NCBI GenBank assembly: GCA_947494205.1 | Contig: CANLUH010000004.1 | Span: 1-64,000, forward strand | DNA length: 64,000 nt | Reading direction: 5' to 3' | Origin: an uncultured Flavobacteriaceae bacterium | GTDB lineage: Bacteria; Bacteroidota; Bacteroidia; Flavobacteriales; Flavobacteriaceae | In this document: piece by piece, positions 16,601-24,698 of the stretch | Position numbering within the stretch: position 1 is the first letter of the stretch | How the letters are laid out: each line of letters begins with the position of its first letter | The notes under the pieces: generated by a model | Database searches by the model: none | Seen by the model: the letters and a program-made list of their open reading frames with translations, nothing else | Told to the model about the DNA's origin: nothing | Made by a program: the position numbers and the translations under genes

Positions 16601-18454
16601 TATTTAGAAACCCATAATGCTAATGGCGCAGTTGTACCACTTGGAGACCCAACCAGTATGGGTAATGGTATTGCTAATGATAATTATGTATTCACACCAA
16701 GTATTTCAGGAGTAACAACATCCTTAAATCTTTTCAATAAAAATATTGCTGATTTAACTGGTATTGAAGGCTTTGTTGCTATAACTGCATTACAAGTTAG
16801 CGACAATCCAATAACTAATCTTGATGTAAGCCAGAATCATGCATTAACAGAATTATCTGCAGTTAACTGTCAATTAAGAAACTTGTATCTAAGCAGTAAT
16901 GCAAATTATAGTGCTATTTTTGGTTTAAATCTTTCTAATAATCCAGATTTAACATGTATTACAGTAGATGATCAAGCCATTGCAGATCTTTGGAATACTA
17001 ATTATTTTAATAATGGTTCCGGTAACTCTACTTTAGACCCTCAAATGGAGTTTAATACCTTCTGTGTTCCTTATGGTTCTACGTATATACCAGACGATAA
17101 TTTTGAAAACTACTTAGAAACACACAACGCTAGTGGCGCAGTTGTAGCATTAGGTTCTTCATCTAGTTTGGGTAATGGTATTGCTAATGACGACTTAGTT
17201 ATTACAAGTAAACTTGGAGGTCTAAATGGATTTGAAGGCTTTAACTTTAATGGTTTATCAATTGCAAGCCTTGAAGGCATCCAAGATTTTACTAATTTAC
17301 TAATTCTGGTATGTTCTAACAATTTGTTAACCAGCGTTAATTTGGAAGATTTACCGCCTAATTTACTAATAGCAGTATTTGATGATAATCCCTTAGCTCA
17401 AATAGAAGGAAATAATAGCGTATTGGAAGGATTGGCTTGTTCCAATACTAATTTAACCAGTTTGGACGTATCTAACTGCCCTGCACTTGAGGGTTTATGG
17501 GCTAATGACAATCCCCAATTAGTTAGTTTGAATGTAAAAAATGGAAACAATGTTAATTTTGGTCAAGTAAATGTACCAATTAAAACTACAAATTGCCCAA
17601 ACCTTACGTGTATTGAGGTAGATGATGTTGCGTATTCCATAACTAATTGGACAGAGATAGATGTGCATACAGCGTTTAGTAATAATTGTGGTGAAGTCAC
17701 TCTAGAAGCCAAAGCCTATTTACAAGGTGCGTTTATGAATCCTAATGCTGGTGAAGAAACACTTATGCGTGACGATTTACGTACGTTAGCAGACTTTCCG
17801 TTAACAAGTCCTTATGGTGATGGTTTAACCATTACAGCTACAGAACTTGCAGTTTCAGGTCCAGATGCTATTGTAGATTGGATTTGGGTAGAATTACGCG
17901 ATGATGCAACAAATACAACAGTTATGGCATCACAATCTGCCTTATTACAACGCGATGGTGATATTGTAGATGTTGATGGTTTGAGCCCAATAGTATTTAC
18001 GCAATCTGCTAAACATTATAATGTGGTGATTAAGCATCGTAATCATGCTGGTATTATGACTAGCGCTCGTGTGCCATTCCCTAAAGACCAAGTTGTCGAT
18101 TTTAAAACTGGTGCCATGACGAGTTTTGGTACTTATGGACAAGCCGATATATCTGGAACGTTTGCACTTTGGGCAGGAGACCTTAATGGTGATGGACAAA
18201 TACGTTATCTAGGACCTGGAAACGATTCTAACACAATTAAAAGTAGTGTGCTTAATCCAACCAATGGTAATCCATCAAATAGTAATTTCTTCTTTTATAA
18301 TGCTTACGATAATGCAGATATAAATATGAATGGAAGCGTAAGATATCTTGGGCCTAATAACGACACAAGTATTTTAAAGAGTATTATTGTAAACCATCCA
18401 GAAAACACTACAAATTCTAACTTTTTCCCATTTTCAAATCAAATACCTAATTAG
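13604..18454 (+). CDS. giant secreted leucine-rich-repeat surface protein
   Basis: The 1616-residue protein starts with a signal peptide (about 1-23, ending SASA). It continues with a PKD-like stretch (DWGDGTSLEV near 76), a BspA-type region (FENAFYGCSNLLTVP), two fibronectin III-like domains (about 275-465) and a pre-peptidase-like beta domain (about 470-605). A long region (610-1370) follows, with at least four large repeats that each open N-F-E-N-Y-L-E-T-H-N and continue into leucine-rich repeats such as LTTLDLSQNLNLS. The tail holds two dockerin-like loops (GDLNGDGQI near 1525, ADINMNGSV near 1572). It has no recognisable T9SS domain, unlike the next gene. It is probably an adhesin or surface-layer component. 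Confidence 0.85.
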   Translation: MKKTITLLLFAVFLLCSSTASAQWYNPGWWNLDTSATINIGTMDDGFITEWKTTNTNQSITIPVDTSEASYFYVVDWGDGTSLEVVSEVAGDIPNATHTYSTAGTYTVKILPIDIQQVSVNTYTAEYKGFPRINFNNTGSKDQLHKIVQWGVVKFSSFENAFYGCSNLLTVPTSEPTADGGFLSFQNIFKNASQLNSTLGGWNILIVNNMLGALDGSGLDVFKYNNTLSGWANQNVLQGPLTLGAAGLIYCETNARDTLINNGWTITGDTFQVCEDCIVPTNLSVFEYFISGTGATLTWNHPDLSQQNWQFYVSLDPNATPPNTSTTNLISTAPFPNNTNKDISGLTPNTEFFFWVRANCDAFGFSPWSSRLTVFTPPSCIAPSDVIITDVSNQTAKITPIQGSDETSYEYRVWNNDANFNQIPWTATNSTEWIVLPLTPDTNYIVYVKAVCDGVRGESVETPSRLFKTRPTDPVPGDLCSFPVFLPDVSSTYNGNTNGAYHDNSQDCLPGGTSDLIGRDRVYIISIPDGSGIIMNHTSNFNSISRAAFGTNSNCPGDNLIQCGDSQAMSQVIWSNTTGSSKIFYWVESGDGSETGTFTLDWQILPVADIPLTYIPDPNFEAYLEANNMGNSIPNDQLVLTDLIVSQTYLNLYNQNIADLTGIEDFTALTTLHCQVNQLTTLDLSQNLNLSTVWANENQLTSVNLGNNTNYLESQGLWLTGNPYLFCVSVGEQTTADLWNSGYFHSGDGTTSIQDLQTIFSTDCTRTTLIPDANFENYLETHNASGAVVPLGNPASMGNGIANDNLVLTNRIIGVIELDVTNENINDLTGIEDFASLTELTCEDNPLTILNVTQNLSLTFLDLEDTLITELDVSQNLNLDHLRIGNTPITELDISKNLNLTYISAGGANSQLISLDASLNTNLTDIIIWNSTVLTSLNLRNGNNTTVINCFLTNNPNLTCVQVDNQAYSVANWVIDDANVFSDYCTEFLTYVPDNNFENYLETHNANGAVVPLGDPTSMGNGIANDNYVFTPSISGVTTSLNLFNKNIADLTGIEGFVAITALQVSDNPITNLDVSQNHALTELSAVNCQLRNLYLSSNANYSAIFGLNLSNNPDLTCITVDDQAIADLWNTNYFNNGSGNSTLDPQMEFNTFCVPYGSTYIPDDNFENYLETHNASGAVVALGSSSSLGNGIANDDLVITSKLGGLNGFEGFNFNGLSIASLEGIQDFTNLLILVCSNNLLTSVNLEDLPPNLLIAVFDDNPLAQIEGNNSVLEGLACSNTNLTSLDVSNCPALEGLWANDNPQLVSLNVKNGNNVNFGQVNVPIKTTNCPNLTCIEVDDVAYSITNWTEIDVHTAFSNNCGEVTLEAKAYLQGAFMNPNAGEETLMRDDLRTLADFPLTSPYGDGLTITATELAVSGPDAIVDWIWVELRDDATNTTVMASQSALLQRDGDIVDVDGLSPIVFTQSAKHYNVVIKHRNHAGIMTSARVPFPKDQVVDFKTGAMTSFGTYGQADISGTFALWAGDLNGDGQIRYLGPGNDSNTIKSSVLNPTNGNPSNSNFFFYNAYDNADINMNGSVRYLGPNNDTSILKSIIVNHPENTTNSNFFPFSNQIPN

Positions 18455-18482
18455 TACAAACCATATTAATAAAACAAAAAAC

Positions 18483-19295
18483 ATGAAACAAATTTATAAA
18501 ATAGTATTAGTACTTTGCATAATAGCATCGCCTACTACACAGGCACAAACTTTCGAGTTTAGCCTATCTTTTATAGGCACCAATGCTAGTACTGGCAACT
18601 ACCAAATAGCTTTGATAGCCACACCAAGTAGCTCAGTTACTAATGGTATAACAACAGATATGGGAGCAGGCTTATATATACCAAGTGGTCTAACAATTGG
18701 TAATTTTGTACAAGGCGACTCAGGCTTACCAGCAGGCGAATGGACATCGCAAACCTTAGGTGCAAGTAATGCTAACGGTGACCCTTATTTTTTATCACGA
18801 GTAGAAGCAGGAAGTTCAAGTGTAATTTTAAACGGTAGTAATCCTTTTCAATTAGTATTGTTTGATATTATTGCAGATCCAAACCCAACAAGTGAAAATA
18901 TTTCATTTGTTGAAAATGGAGATCCAATATTCAATGAAATTCTATTTATTCAAAACTATATAAATATTGATTTAGGCACAGGTTTCACCGATGCATACAA
19001 CCAAAACGATCCAGTTGCTAGTTCAATAGATTTTTCCACCCTAAGTACTGAAGAAGAAACATTTAAAGACATTAACATTTCTATTTATCCTAATCCAGTA
19101 ATAGATATTATAAACATTAAGGGCTTAACTAACGAAATATCTAAAGTTGAAATCTATAACATTAATGGCCAACACATACTAACTAAAAAGACAAATATGG
19201 AAACTGTAAATATTAAAGAATTTAACTCTGGTCTTTATTTTATAAAGCTATACACAGCGACAGCTAGCAAAACAATAAAACTCATTAAGAATTAA
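18483..19295 (+). CDS. T9SS type A sorting domain protein
   Basis: The 270-residue protein has a signal peptide (about 1-22, ending TQAQ), a beta-rich middle part with no recognised domain, and a C-terminal type IX sorting domain of about 75 residues that opens ISIYPNPVIDIINIKG and closes KTIKLIKN. It should be exported through the T9SS to the surface or medium. It starts 28 bases after the 1616-residue protein, so the two are probably co-transcribed and may form one surface structure. A terminator follows. Its own function is unknown. Confidence 0.85.
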   Translation: MKQIYKIVLVLCIIASPTTQAQTFEFSLSFIGTNASTGNYQIALIATPSSSVTNGITTDMGAGLYIPSGLTIGNFVQGDSGLPAGEWTSQTLGASNANGDPYFLSRVEAGSSSVILNGSNPFQLVLFDIIADPNPTSENISFVENGDPIFNEILFIQNYINIDLGTGFTDAYNQNDPVASSIDFSTLSTEEETFKDINISIYPNPVIDIINIKGLTNEISKVEIYNINGQHILTKKTNMETVNIKEFNSGLYFIKLYTATASKTIKLIKN

Positions 19296-19306
19296 AACAA
19301 TATAAA

Positions 19307-19341
19307 AACGCCCTAAGTATTATATAATAACTTAGGGCGTT
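19307..19341 (+). terminator. terminator of the surface-protein operon
   Basis: Inverted repeat AACGCCCTAAGT/ACTTAGGGCGTT, 12 bp, follows the stop at 19295 by 11 bases; a short T-rich tail follows. Confidence 0.8.
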
Positions 19342-19400
19342 GTTTATAAATTAACTCTATCTTGCTGTATATCCTTTAACTTATAATAAACACTACCTCT

Positions 19401-22400
19401 TTGCGCTATTTACTCTATTTATTTTTATTCCTTTTTGCTCAAACAACTTTTGCGCAACTAGAGTTATATGATATTGAATATCCAAAAAGTATTGATCGCG
19501 TTATTTCAAAAATGAAAGTGGATGGTAAAGGGCAATTATGGTTTCATGATGAAGATGATTTTTATAGATACAATGGCAAATTTTTAGAGAACGTGAATCT
19601 TTTAGAGTCCTTAGGGCTAAAAAACCATGAGTTTCGTTATAACGGTAAAATTATTTTTATAAATGACGAGATACTGTATTTTAAAAAGAACTCCTTATTT
19701 CTTTTTAACCCAACAACAAAAGTTTCAAAAAAACTTCATGATTTTCCCGAAGATGTATCTATAGATTTTTTATATCAAGATGAAAACAAAGCCATTTGGG
19801 CATTCACTGCACACCTCAAAAAAAAGGAAAGTGTTGTTTATAAATCTAACAATGGTAAGTCGTTTGAATATGTTGCTGATTTATATAAACACCTAGGAGA
19901 GTACTCACTTAATCTAGACAATGAAATAAAAGACATTAAAGGCACATTATACTTTCCTTTTATAAGAGGTGATGTCCTTATTATTAATCCTGAAGGCAAG
20001 AAAGTGTCTTTTGATGGTACTGTTATTGAAAATGAAATCCAAGAACAAGATTGCAGTACCTATTGTGTGGACAACCTGAACCGATTATGGAGAATTAACG
20101 ATACACTTTTTGAAATTTATGACCCTAAAACAAAAACCTTTAAAAAGCACATACTAACTGGTAAAATAAAACAAAAAAATCAATGCATTAAAAAAAACAT
20201 TGGTACTAGAGTAAAGCTTATTTATCAAGACTCACAAAATAGATTATGGATTGGTTGTGAAGATTCACAATTATTCATGTTTGATGAAAACACGAATGAT
20301 TTTTTAGATTTTAAAGAACCACTTATTAAAACTCTAGGAGGAAAAGGTGGTAACATTAAAATTATAGTAGAAGATTCTAATGGAACCATTTGGGGAAATA
20401 AACGTGGAGGTATATTTAAAATTTTTAAAAGACAACCACTTTTTAAAAGTTTTTTAGTAAACACAGATAATCCAGAACATTCCATTTACAAAGACAATAA
20501 ATATCAAGTAGACCAGGTTTGGGCAGTAATTGGTAATGATACATATCTTACTAATTTAAAAAAATCTGTTGTACATCCAAATGGGAATATTTATCTTCGA
20601 ACAGATGTGTTCACCTATATAATTGACGCAGAAACAGATAAAATTAATATGATTCCGTGGTATCATATGACATCTAAAGCGGGTGATTTTATAGTCGATT
20701 CTACTAAAATTCACACCACTTGGAGCGCGCATTATAAATTTGACGACCAAAATAATTTATCTCCAAAAATTGAGAATAAATTACGTATGGCAAAAGTTTA
20801 CAACGTTTTTAAACAAGCCGACGGAACCTTATGGATGAATGGTTTACTTAATACTGGTAGTTCATACTTTTTCTCTAAACTAGACCCATTAACTTTAGGA
20901 ATAGAACGAAGCTATGAGGATCCAAATCAAATTATTGATTTTAATAAACAACCTACTTATGCTATAGATGAAGATGAAGAAGGTAATTTATGGATTGCAA
21001 AAGAAGAAGGTCTCGTTAAAATGAATCCGAATAAAGGTGTTTTAGAACATCTAAAAGATGGGTTTACCTACCAAAATAAGCCTTTAAATTTGAACATTGA
21101 TTTCCATGATTTTCAATACATTGGTAATAACAAAGGTTGGTTTCGAAACCCAAGTCAGCTTGGTTTAATTAATCTAAAAACCAAAGAACTTATTTATTAT
21201 CTAGATAGTAAACAATTTAATGCCACACGATTTAATAGTTTTATTCCAGAAAATAATAATGCTGTATGGTATGGTAATCATACAGGATTAGGCTATTATA
21301 ATTTCACAACAAAAGAGCATATTCATTATGACGCCTCTCATTTTTTAGTTGATAAAATTGCAGTATATAATTTAACAAAAAAAACAGCTACTAATGAGAT
21401 TTTAGCAGCAACAAGTAATGGATTACATATATTTAATCCTGATATTTTATTAGAACAACACAAAGAGCTAAAGGAAAAAGATCGCGTTTCAAATATTATT
21501 TTAAGTCAATATTCTTTCTTAAAAAATGATACTGATTCTATTTCAGGTTACGATTTCTTGAATTATAAAAATGAGCCTATTAAACTTAATTATAACGACA
21601 GAATGTTGAGCTTAAATTATGAGTTAATTAATTACAATTACCCAAATAAACATCGTTATAAAACAAAACTTGAAGGTTTTGATAAGGATTGGTCGCAACA
21701 AACACCAGATAATACTATTAGTTTTACAACATTACCTCCTGGAAAATATACTCTAAAAGTAAAAGCATCTACTGGTAATGGTATATGGGTAGACAAAGTA
21801 TTATCAATCCCTATTCACGTAAAAGAAGCTTGGTATAGAACATGGTGGTTTTTCTTATTGTTATTTGGAACATTAGCATTACTAGTCTATGGCATCACAC
21901 GCTATTATTTTAAAATTGAATTAGACAGACAGAAGTTTATTGAGCTTTTGCGTACCAAAATCTCCATGGATTTACATGATGATGTTGGTTCTATTTTAAC
22001 TGGATTAGCAATGCAATCTGAAATTTTAGAACGTCAAGCTTCGCCAGAAGATAAGCCAAAACTTGAGAGAATTAGTGCGTTAAGTCGCTCTGCTATGTTG
22101 CGAATGCGAGATGCCGTTTGGGCATTAGATACCAGAAAAAACAATTGGACAAGTCTTGTAGATAGAATGAATGAGTTTGCTGCAGAAACTTTAGATGCTA
22201 AAGAAATTACATATCATATAAAACATCCTAAAGTCTTAAAAATGCCTTTAACAAATGTTATAAGACAAAATTTATATTTAATCTTTAAAGAAGCTATTAC
22301 TAATGTTGTAAAACACTCGAATGCTACAGAAGTATTAATTTCTGTTTTAAAAAACAACAAACTAATAGAAATGTCTATTACAGATAATGGCACTCTAAAT

Positions 22401-22526
22401 AAGGAAGTTTCTACTGCTGGCTTAGGTTTAACTAATATTAAAGCTAGAGCTAGCCAAATTAATGCCGATTTACAAATTGATTATTCTAATGGGTTTAGTA
22501 TAAAATTAAAAGCAATATCCCAGTAA
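19401..22526 (+). CDS. two-component sensor histidine kinase with propeller and Y_Y_Y domain
   Basis: The 1041-residue protein has a signal peptide, a periplasmic propeller with short blades (QLWFHDEDDFYRYNG, RLWIGCEDSQLFMFD, NLWIAKEEGLVKM), a Y_Y_Y domain (LPPGKYTLKVKASTGNG), one membrane segment (about 808-835), a HisKA_3 phosphoacceptor in DLHDDVGS (H859) and a C-terminal ATPase with NVVKHSN. It is a NarL-type kinase sensing a periplasmic signal; the cognate regulator lies downstream at 22683. The start is TTG at 19401: an in-frame stop is only 22 bases upstream and no ATG or GTG lies between. The signal peptide begins directly at this TTG. Confidence 0.88.
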   Translation: MRYLLYLFLFLFAQTTFAQLELYDIEYPKSIDRVISKMKVDGKGQLWFHDEDDFYRYNGKFLENVNLLESLGLKNHEFRYNGKIIFINDEILYFKKNSLFLFNPTTKVSKKLHDFPEDVSIDFLYQDENKAIWAFTAHLKKKESVVYKSNNGKSFEYVADLYKHLGEYSLNLDNEIKDIKGTLYFPFIRGDVLIINPEGKKVSFDGTVIENEIQEQDCSTYCVDNLNRLWRINDTLFEIYDPKTKTFKKHILTGKIKQKNQCIKKNIGTRVKLIYQDSQNRLWIGCEDSQLFMFDENTNDFLDFKEPLIKTLGGKGGNIKIIVEDSNGTIWGNKRGGIFKIFKRQPLFKSFLVNTDNPEHSIYKDNKYQVDQVWAVIGNDTYLTNLKKSVVHPNGNIYLRTDVFTYIIDAETDKINMIPWYHMTSKAGDFIVDSTKIHTTWSAHYKFDDQNNLSPKIENKLRMAKVYNVFKQADGTLWMNGLLNTGSSYFFSKLDPLTLGIERSYEDPNQIIDFNKQPTYAIDEDEEGNLWIAKEEGLVKMNPNKGVLEHLKDGFTYQNKPLNLNIDFHDFQYIGNNKGWFRNPSQLGLINLKTKELIYYLDSKQFNATRFNSFIPENNNAVWYGNHTGLGYYNFTTKEHIHYDASHFLVDKIAVYNLTKKTATNEILAATSNGLHIFNPDILLEQHKELKEKDRVSNIILSQYSFLKNDTDSISGYDFLNYKNEPIKLNYNDRMLSLNYELINYNYPNKHRYKTKLEGFDKDWSQQTPDNTISFTTLPPGKYTLKVKASTGNGIWVDKVLSIPIHVKEAWYRTWWFFLLLFGTLALLVYGITRYYFKIELDRQKFIELLRTKISMDLHDDVGSILTGLAMQSEILERQASPEDKPKLERISALSRSAMLRMRDAVWALDTRKNNWTSLVDRMNEFAAETLDAKEITYHIKHPKVLKMPLTNVIRQNLYLIFKEAITNVVKHSNATEVLISVLKNNKLIEMSITDNGTLNKEVSTAGLGLTNIKARASQINADLQIDYSNGFSIKLKAISQ

Positions 22527-22682
22527 TATAGTTTTCTATTAATCATTCTTAAATTTCGCAAGTGCTTTACATAAAGTTACGGCGATTTTTTGTTATTTTA
22601 AATTTATCTGCATTTTGAAATGATTATTGTTATATTTACAAATAGCATTCATTAAGAAAGCTTAAGAATTCCTTTAAATAAA

Positions 22683-23324
22683 ATATCTATTATACATTTA
22701 GCTCTTATAGAAGATGATCTTCTTATAAAAGAATCTTTACAAAGTTTTTTAGGCAGTAATCCTGACCTAAAAATCTCTATTATAGAAGATAGTGTTGAAA
22801 GTTTTTTAACAGCTATTAAAACAACTCCAAAAATTAAAGTAGATGTATTACTTCTAGATATTGGTCTTCCCGGAATGAGTGGTTTAGAAGGAATTAAACC
22901 CATTAAAAATGCCCTTCTAGACGTAAATATCATTATGCTCACCACTTTTGAAGAGGAAGATAAAATATTTAAAGCCTTATGCGCAGGTGCTGTATCTTAT
23001 ATTTCTAAGCGGACACCTTTAACAAAAATTGAAGAAGCTATTTTTACAATTGCCAGAGGCGGTTCGTATATGTCTCCTTCTATTGCTCGTAAAGTTATTT
23101 CACATTTCAATCCAAAACCTAAAAAGCAGAATACACAACTTACTGCAAGACAAAGACAAATTGTTGAAGGTGTTGTAGAAGGTTTAAGTTATAAAATGAT
23201 TGCAGATAAATATTTAATTTCAATTGATACAGTAAGAGATCATATTAAAAAAATCTATCGCTTACTACAGATTAATAGTAAAGGAGAACTTATTAAAAAA
23301 TCACTAGATGGTGATATAATATAA
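22683..23324 (+). CDS. NarL/LuxR-type response regulator without a normal start codon
   Basis: From 22656, in one uninterrupted frame, the sequence encodes a full receiver domain (I-H-L-A-L-I-E-D-D, phospho-acceptor D59 in LLLDIGLPGMSG, then IIMLTTFEEEDK) and a LuxR helix-turn-helix (LTARQRQIVEGVVEGLSYKM). However, there is no ATG, GTG or TTG between the in-frame stop at 22653 and the ATG at 22875. That first ATG lies just after the phospho-acceptor, so a product starting there (149 aa) would lack it. I place the start at ATA 22683 by comparison with the usual length; ATT 22668 or 22689 is possible. A degraded start or a rare codon are both possible. It is probably the partner of the kinase before it. 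Confidence 0.7.
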   Translation: MSIIHLALIEDDLLIKESLQSFLGSNPDLKISIIEDSVESFLTAIKTTPKIKVDVLLLDIGLPGMSGLEGIKPIKNALLDVNIIMLTTFEEEDKIFKALCAGAVSYISKRTPLTKIEEAIFTIARGGSYMSPSIARKVISHFNPKPKKQNTQLTARQRQIVEGVVEGLSYKMIADKYLISIDTVRDHIKKIYRLLQINSKGELIKKSLDGDII

Positions 23325-23373
23325 TTGATTAAAAAGAAATTATATTTTATCGAATTTTACTTACTTTTACTTT

Positions 23374-24273
23374 ATGTTTTCAGCTAAAAATAGATTAGAC
23401 CGCGCTTATAAAAATGCACATATTGTTCCTTTTAATGAGGATTCTAAATTTATTCTATTTAGTGATTGCCATAGAGGAGATAATAGTTTTGCTGACGATT
23501 TTGCTAATAATCGTAATATCTATTTTCATGCATTACAACACTATTTTAATGAAGGGTTTGAGTATTGCGAATTAGGGGATGGCGATGAATTATGGGAGAA
23601 CATAAATTTTGATTCTATTTTAAATGCTCATAAAAATGTTTATTTATTAATGAAACGTTTTCATGAGGCTGGAAAACTTCATATGATTTGGGGAAACCAC
23701 GATATGGTATACCGTAACCCAAAGTATGTAGAAAAGTATTTATCGTCTTATTTCGATGCCAAAACAGGAGAAAACGTTGACTTGTTTTGCAATATAAAGT
23801 ATCATGAAGCTATTGTTTTAAAACATACTAAAACTAATCAGGAGTTGTTTTTAACACATGGACATCAAGCTGATTGGTGGAATTATATTTTCTGGAAATG
23901 GAGCCGTTTTATGGTTCGTGTACTTTGGAAACCTTTAAATGTTATGGGTATTGCAGATCCAACAAGTCCAGCAAAAAACTACAAAGAGTTAATAAAAGTA
24001 GAACGCCGAACAAAAAAATGGATTACTGAAAACAACAATCTAATTACAGTTGTTGGCCATACACATAGACCTCGTTTTCCAGAACCCGGTGATATTGCTT
24101 TTTTTAACGATGGTAGTTGTGTACACCCAAGAAGTATTACTGGTATTGAGATTGAAAACGGTGCTATTTCGTTAATTAAATGGACTATTTCTACAAAAGA
24201 AGACGGTACTCTACGTATTATTAGGGTTATACTGGAAGGGCCAATTGCTTTAGAGGAGTATAAAACTCATTAA
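23374..24273 (+). CDS. calcineurin-like metallophosphoesterase
   Basis: The 299-residue protein carries the five motifs of the calcineurin-like fold: FSDCHRGDN (D31, H33), GDGDELWE (about 68-75), WGNHDMV (about 105-111), THGHQAD and VVGHTHRPRF. These bind two metal ions and hydrolyse phosphoesters. It resembles neither MazG nor LpxH in length. There is no signal peptide, so it is probably cytosolic. It stands between the two-component regulator and the convergent ferredoxin gene; its substrate cannot be read from the sequence. Confidence 0.85.
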   Translation: MFSAKNRLDRAYKNAHIVPFNEDSKFILFSDCHRGDNSFADDFANNRNIYFHALQHYFNEGFEYCELGDGDELWENINFDSILNAHKNVYLLMKRFHEAGKLHMIWGNHDMVYRNPKYVEKYLSSYFDAKTGENVDLFCNIKYHEAIVLKHTKTNQELFLTHGHQADWWNYIFWKWSRFMVRVLWKPLNVMGIADPTSPAKNYKELIKVERRTKKWITENNNLITVVGHTHRPRFPEPGDIAFFNDGSCVHPRSITGIEIENGAISLIKWTISTKEDGTLRIIRVILEGPIALEEYKTH

Positions 24274-24285
24274 AAACAGAGCTTA

Positions 24286-24618
24286 TTAACTCTCAGGAGC
24301 TAATTCTACCACCAATCCTTCCATTTCTGGTGTCATTTGTATTTGGCATCCTAAACGCGAATTATCTTTTACATAAAATGCCTCAGATAACATGGCTTCT
24401 TCATCGTCTTGCATTTCTGGAAGCTCTGTATCGCTCAACACATAACATTGGCAAGAAGCACACATAGCCATACCTCCACATACTCCTATAGTCCCCTCAG
24501 GGGCCAACTCGTATGAGCGAACAACTTCCATAAGATTCATAGCCATATCTGTTGGTGCTTCTATATTATGGGTTACACCTTCTCGGTCTGTAATTGTTAT
24601 ATTTATGTCTTGTTCCAT
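24286..24618 (-). CDS. 2Fe-2S ferredoxin
   Basis: The 110-residue ferredoxin has the adrenodoxin/Isc-type cluster ligands C47-x5-C53-x2-C56 and C91. I start it at the ATG at 24618; the frame extends upstream to a TTG at 24681, but the added residues are not ferredoxin-like and a promoter box and hairpin lie there. It is the last gene of the order Mrp, NifU-domain, ferredoxin reductase, ferredoxin, so it is likely the electron carrier of that set, reduced by the reductase 81 bases upstream. It also has its own -7 box, so it may be expressed partly alone. Confidence 0.88.
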   Translation of the reverse strand: MEQDINITITDREGVTHNIEAPTDMAMNLMEVVRSYELAPEGTIGVCGGMAMCASCQCYVLSDTELPEMQDDEEAMLSEAFYVKDNSRLGCQIQMTPEMEGLVVELAPES

Positions 24619-24624
24619 CTTTAG

Positions 24625-24642
24625 TTTCCGTGACAACGGAAA
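24625..24642 (-). promoter_or_regulatory. TTTCCG-N6-CGGAAA hairpin before the ferredoxin gene
   Basis: A perfect inverted repeat with a six-base loop; on the minus strand the loop and flank read TTGTCA. It ends seven bases before the ATG at 24618. The first 11 bases on the minus strand are identical to the rimM element at 10784. Whether it works as an operator or as an mRNA hairpin is open. Confidence 0.55.
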
Positions 24643-24682
24643 TCTTTTATTTAATACTTCTAATAAAGATAACTTTCTCAAA

Positions 24683-24690
24683 CAAAAGTA
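24683..24690 (-). promoter_or_regulatory. -7 box of the ferredoxin gene
   Basis: On the minus strand TACTTTTG matches TAnnTTTG exactly. No TTG at a suitable distance was found. It would give a leader of about 58 bases that contains the hairpin. Confidence 0.4.
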
Positions 24691-24698
24691 TATCTTTT

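Noticed and set aside
15457-17204. CRISPR-like or tandem DNA repeat inside the large surface protein gene
   Set aside because: The repeats are in frame, of different spacing, and encode protein modules.
22875-23324. Response regulator beginning at ATG 22875
   Set aside because: This would remove the phospho-acceptor and half of the receiver, although the codons before it encode a perfect receiver.
24619-24681. Longer ferredoxin reading frame starting at TTG 24681
   Set aside because: The extra residues do not match ferredoxins and the hairpin and -7 box lie there; ATG at 24618 gives the usual length.
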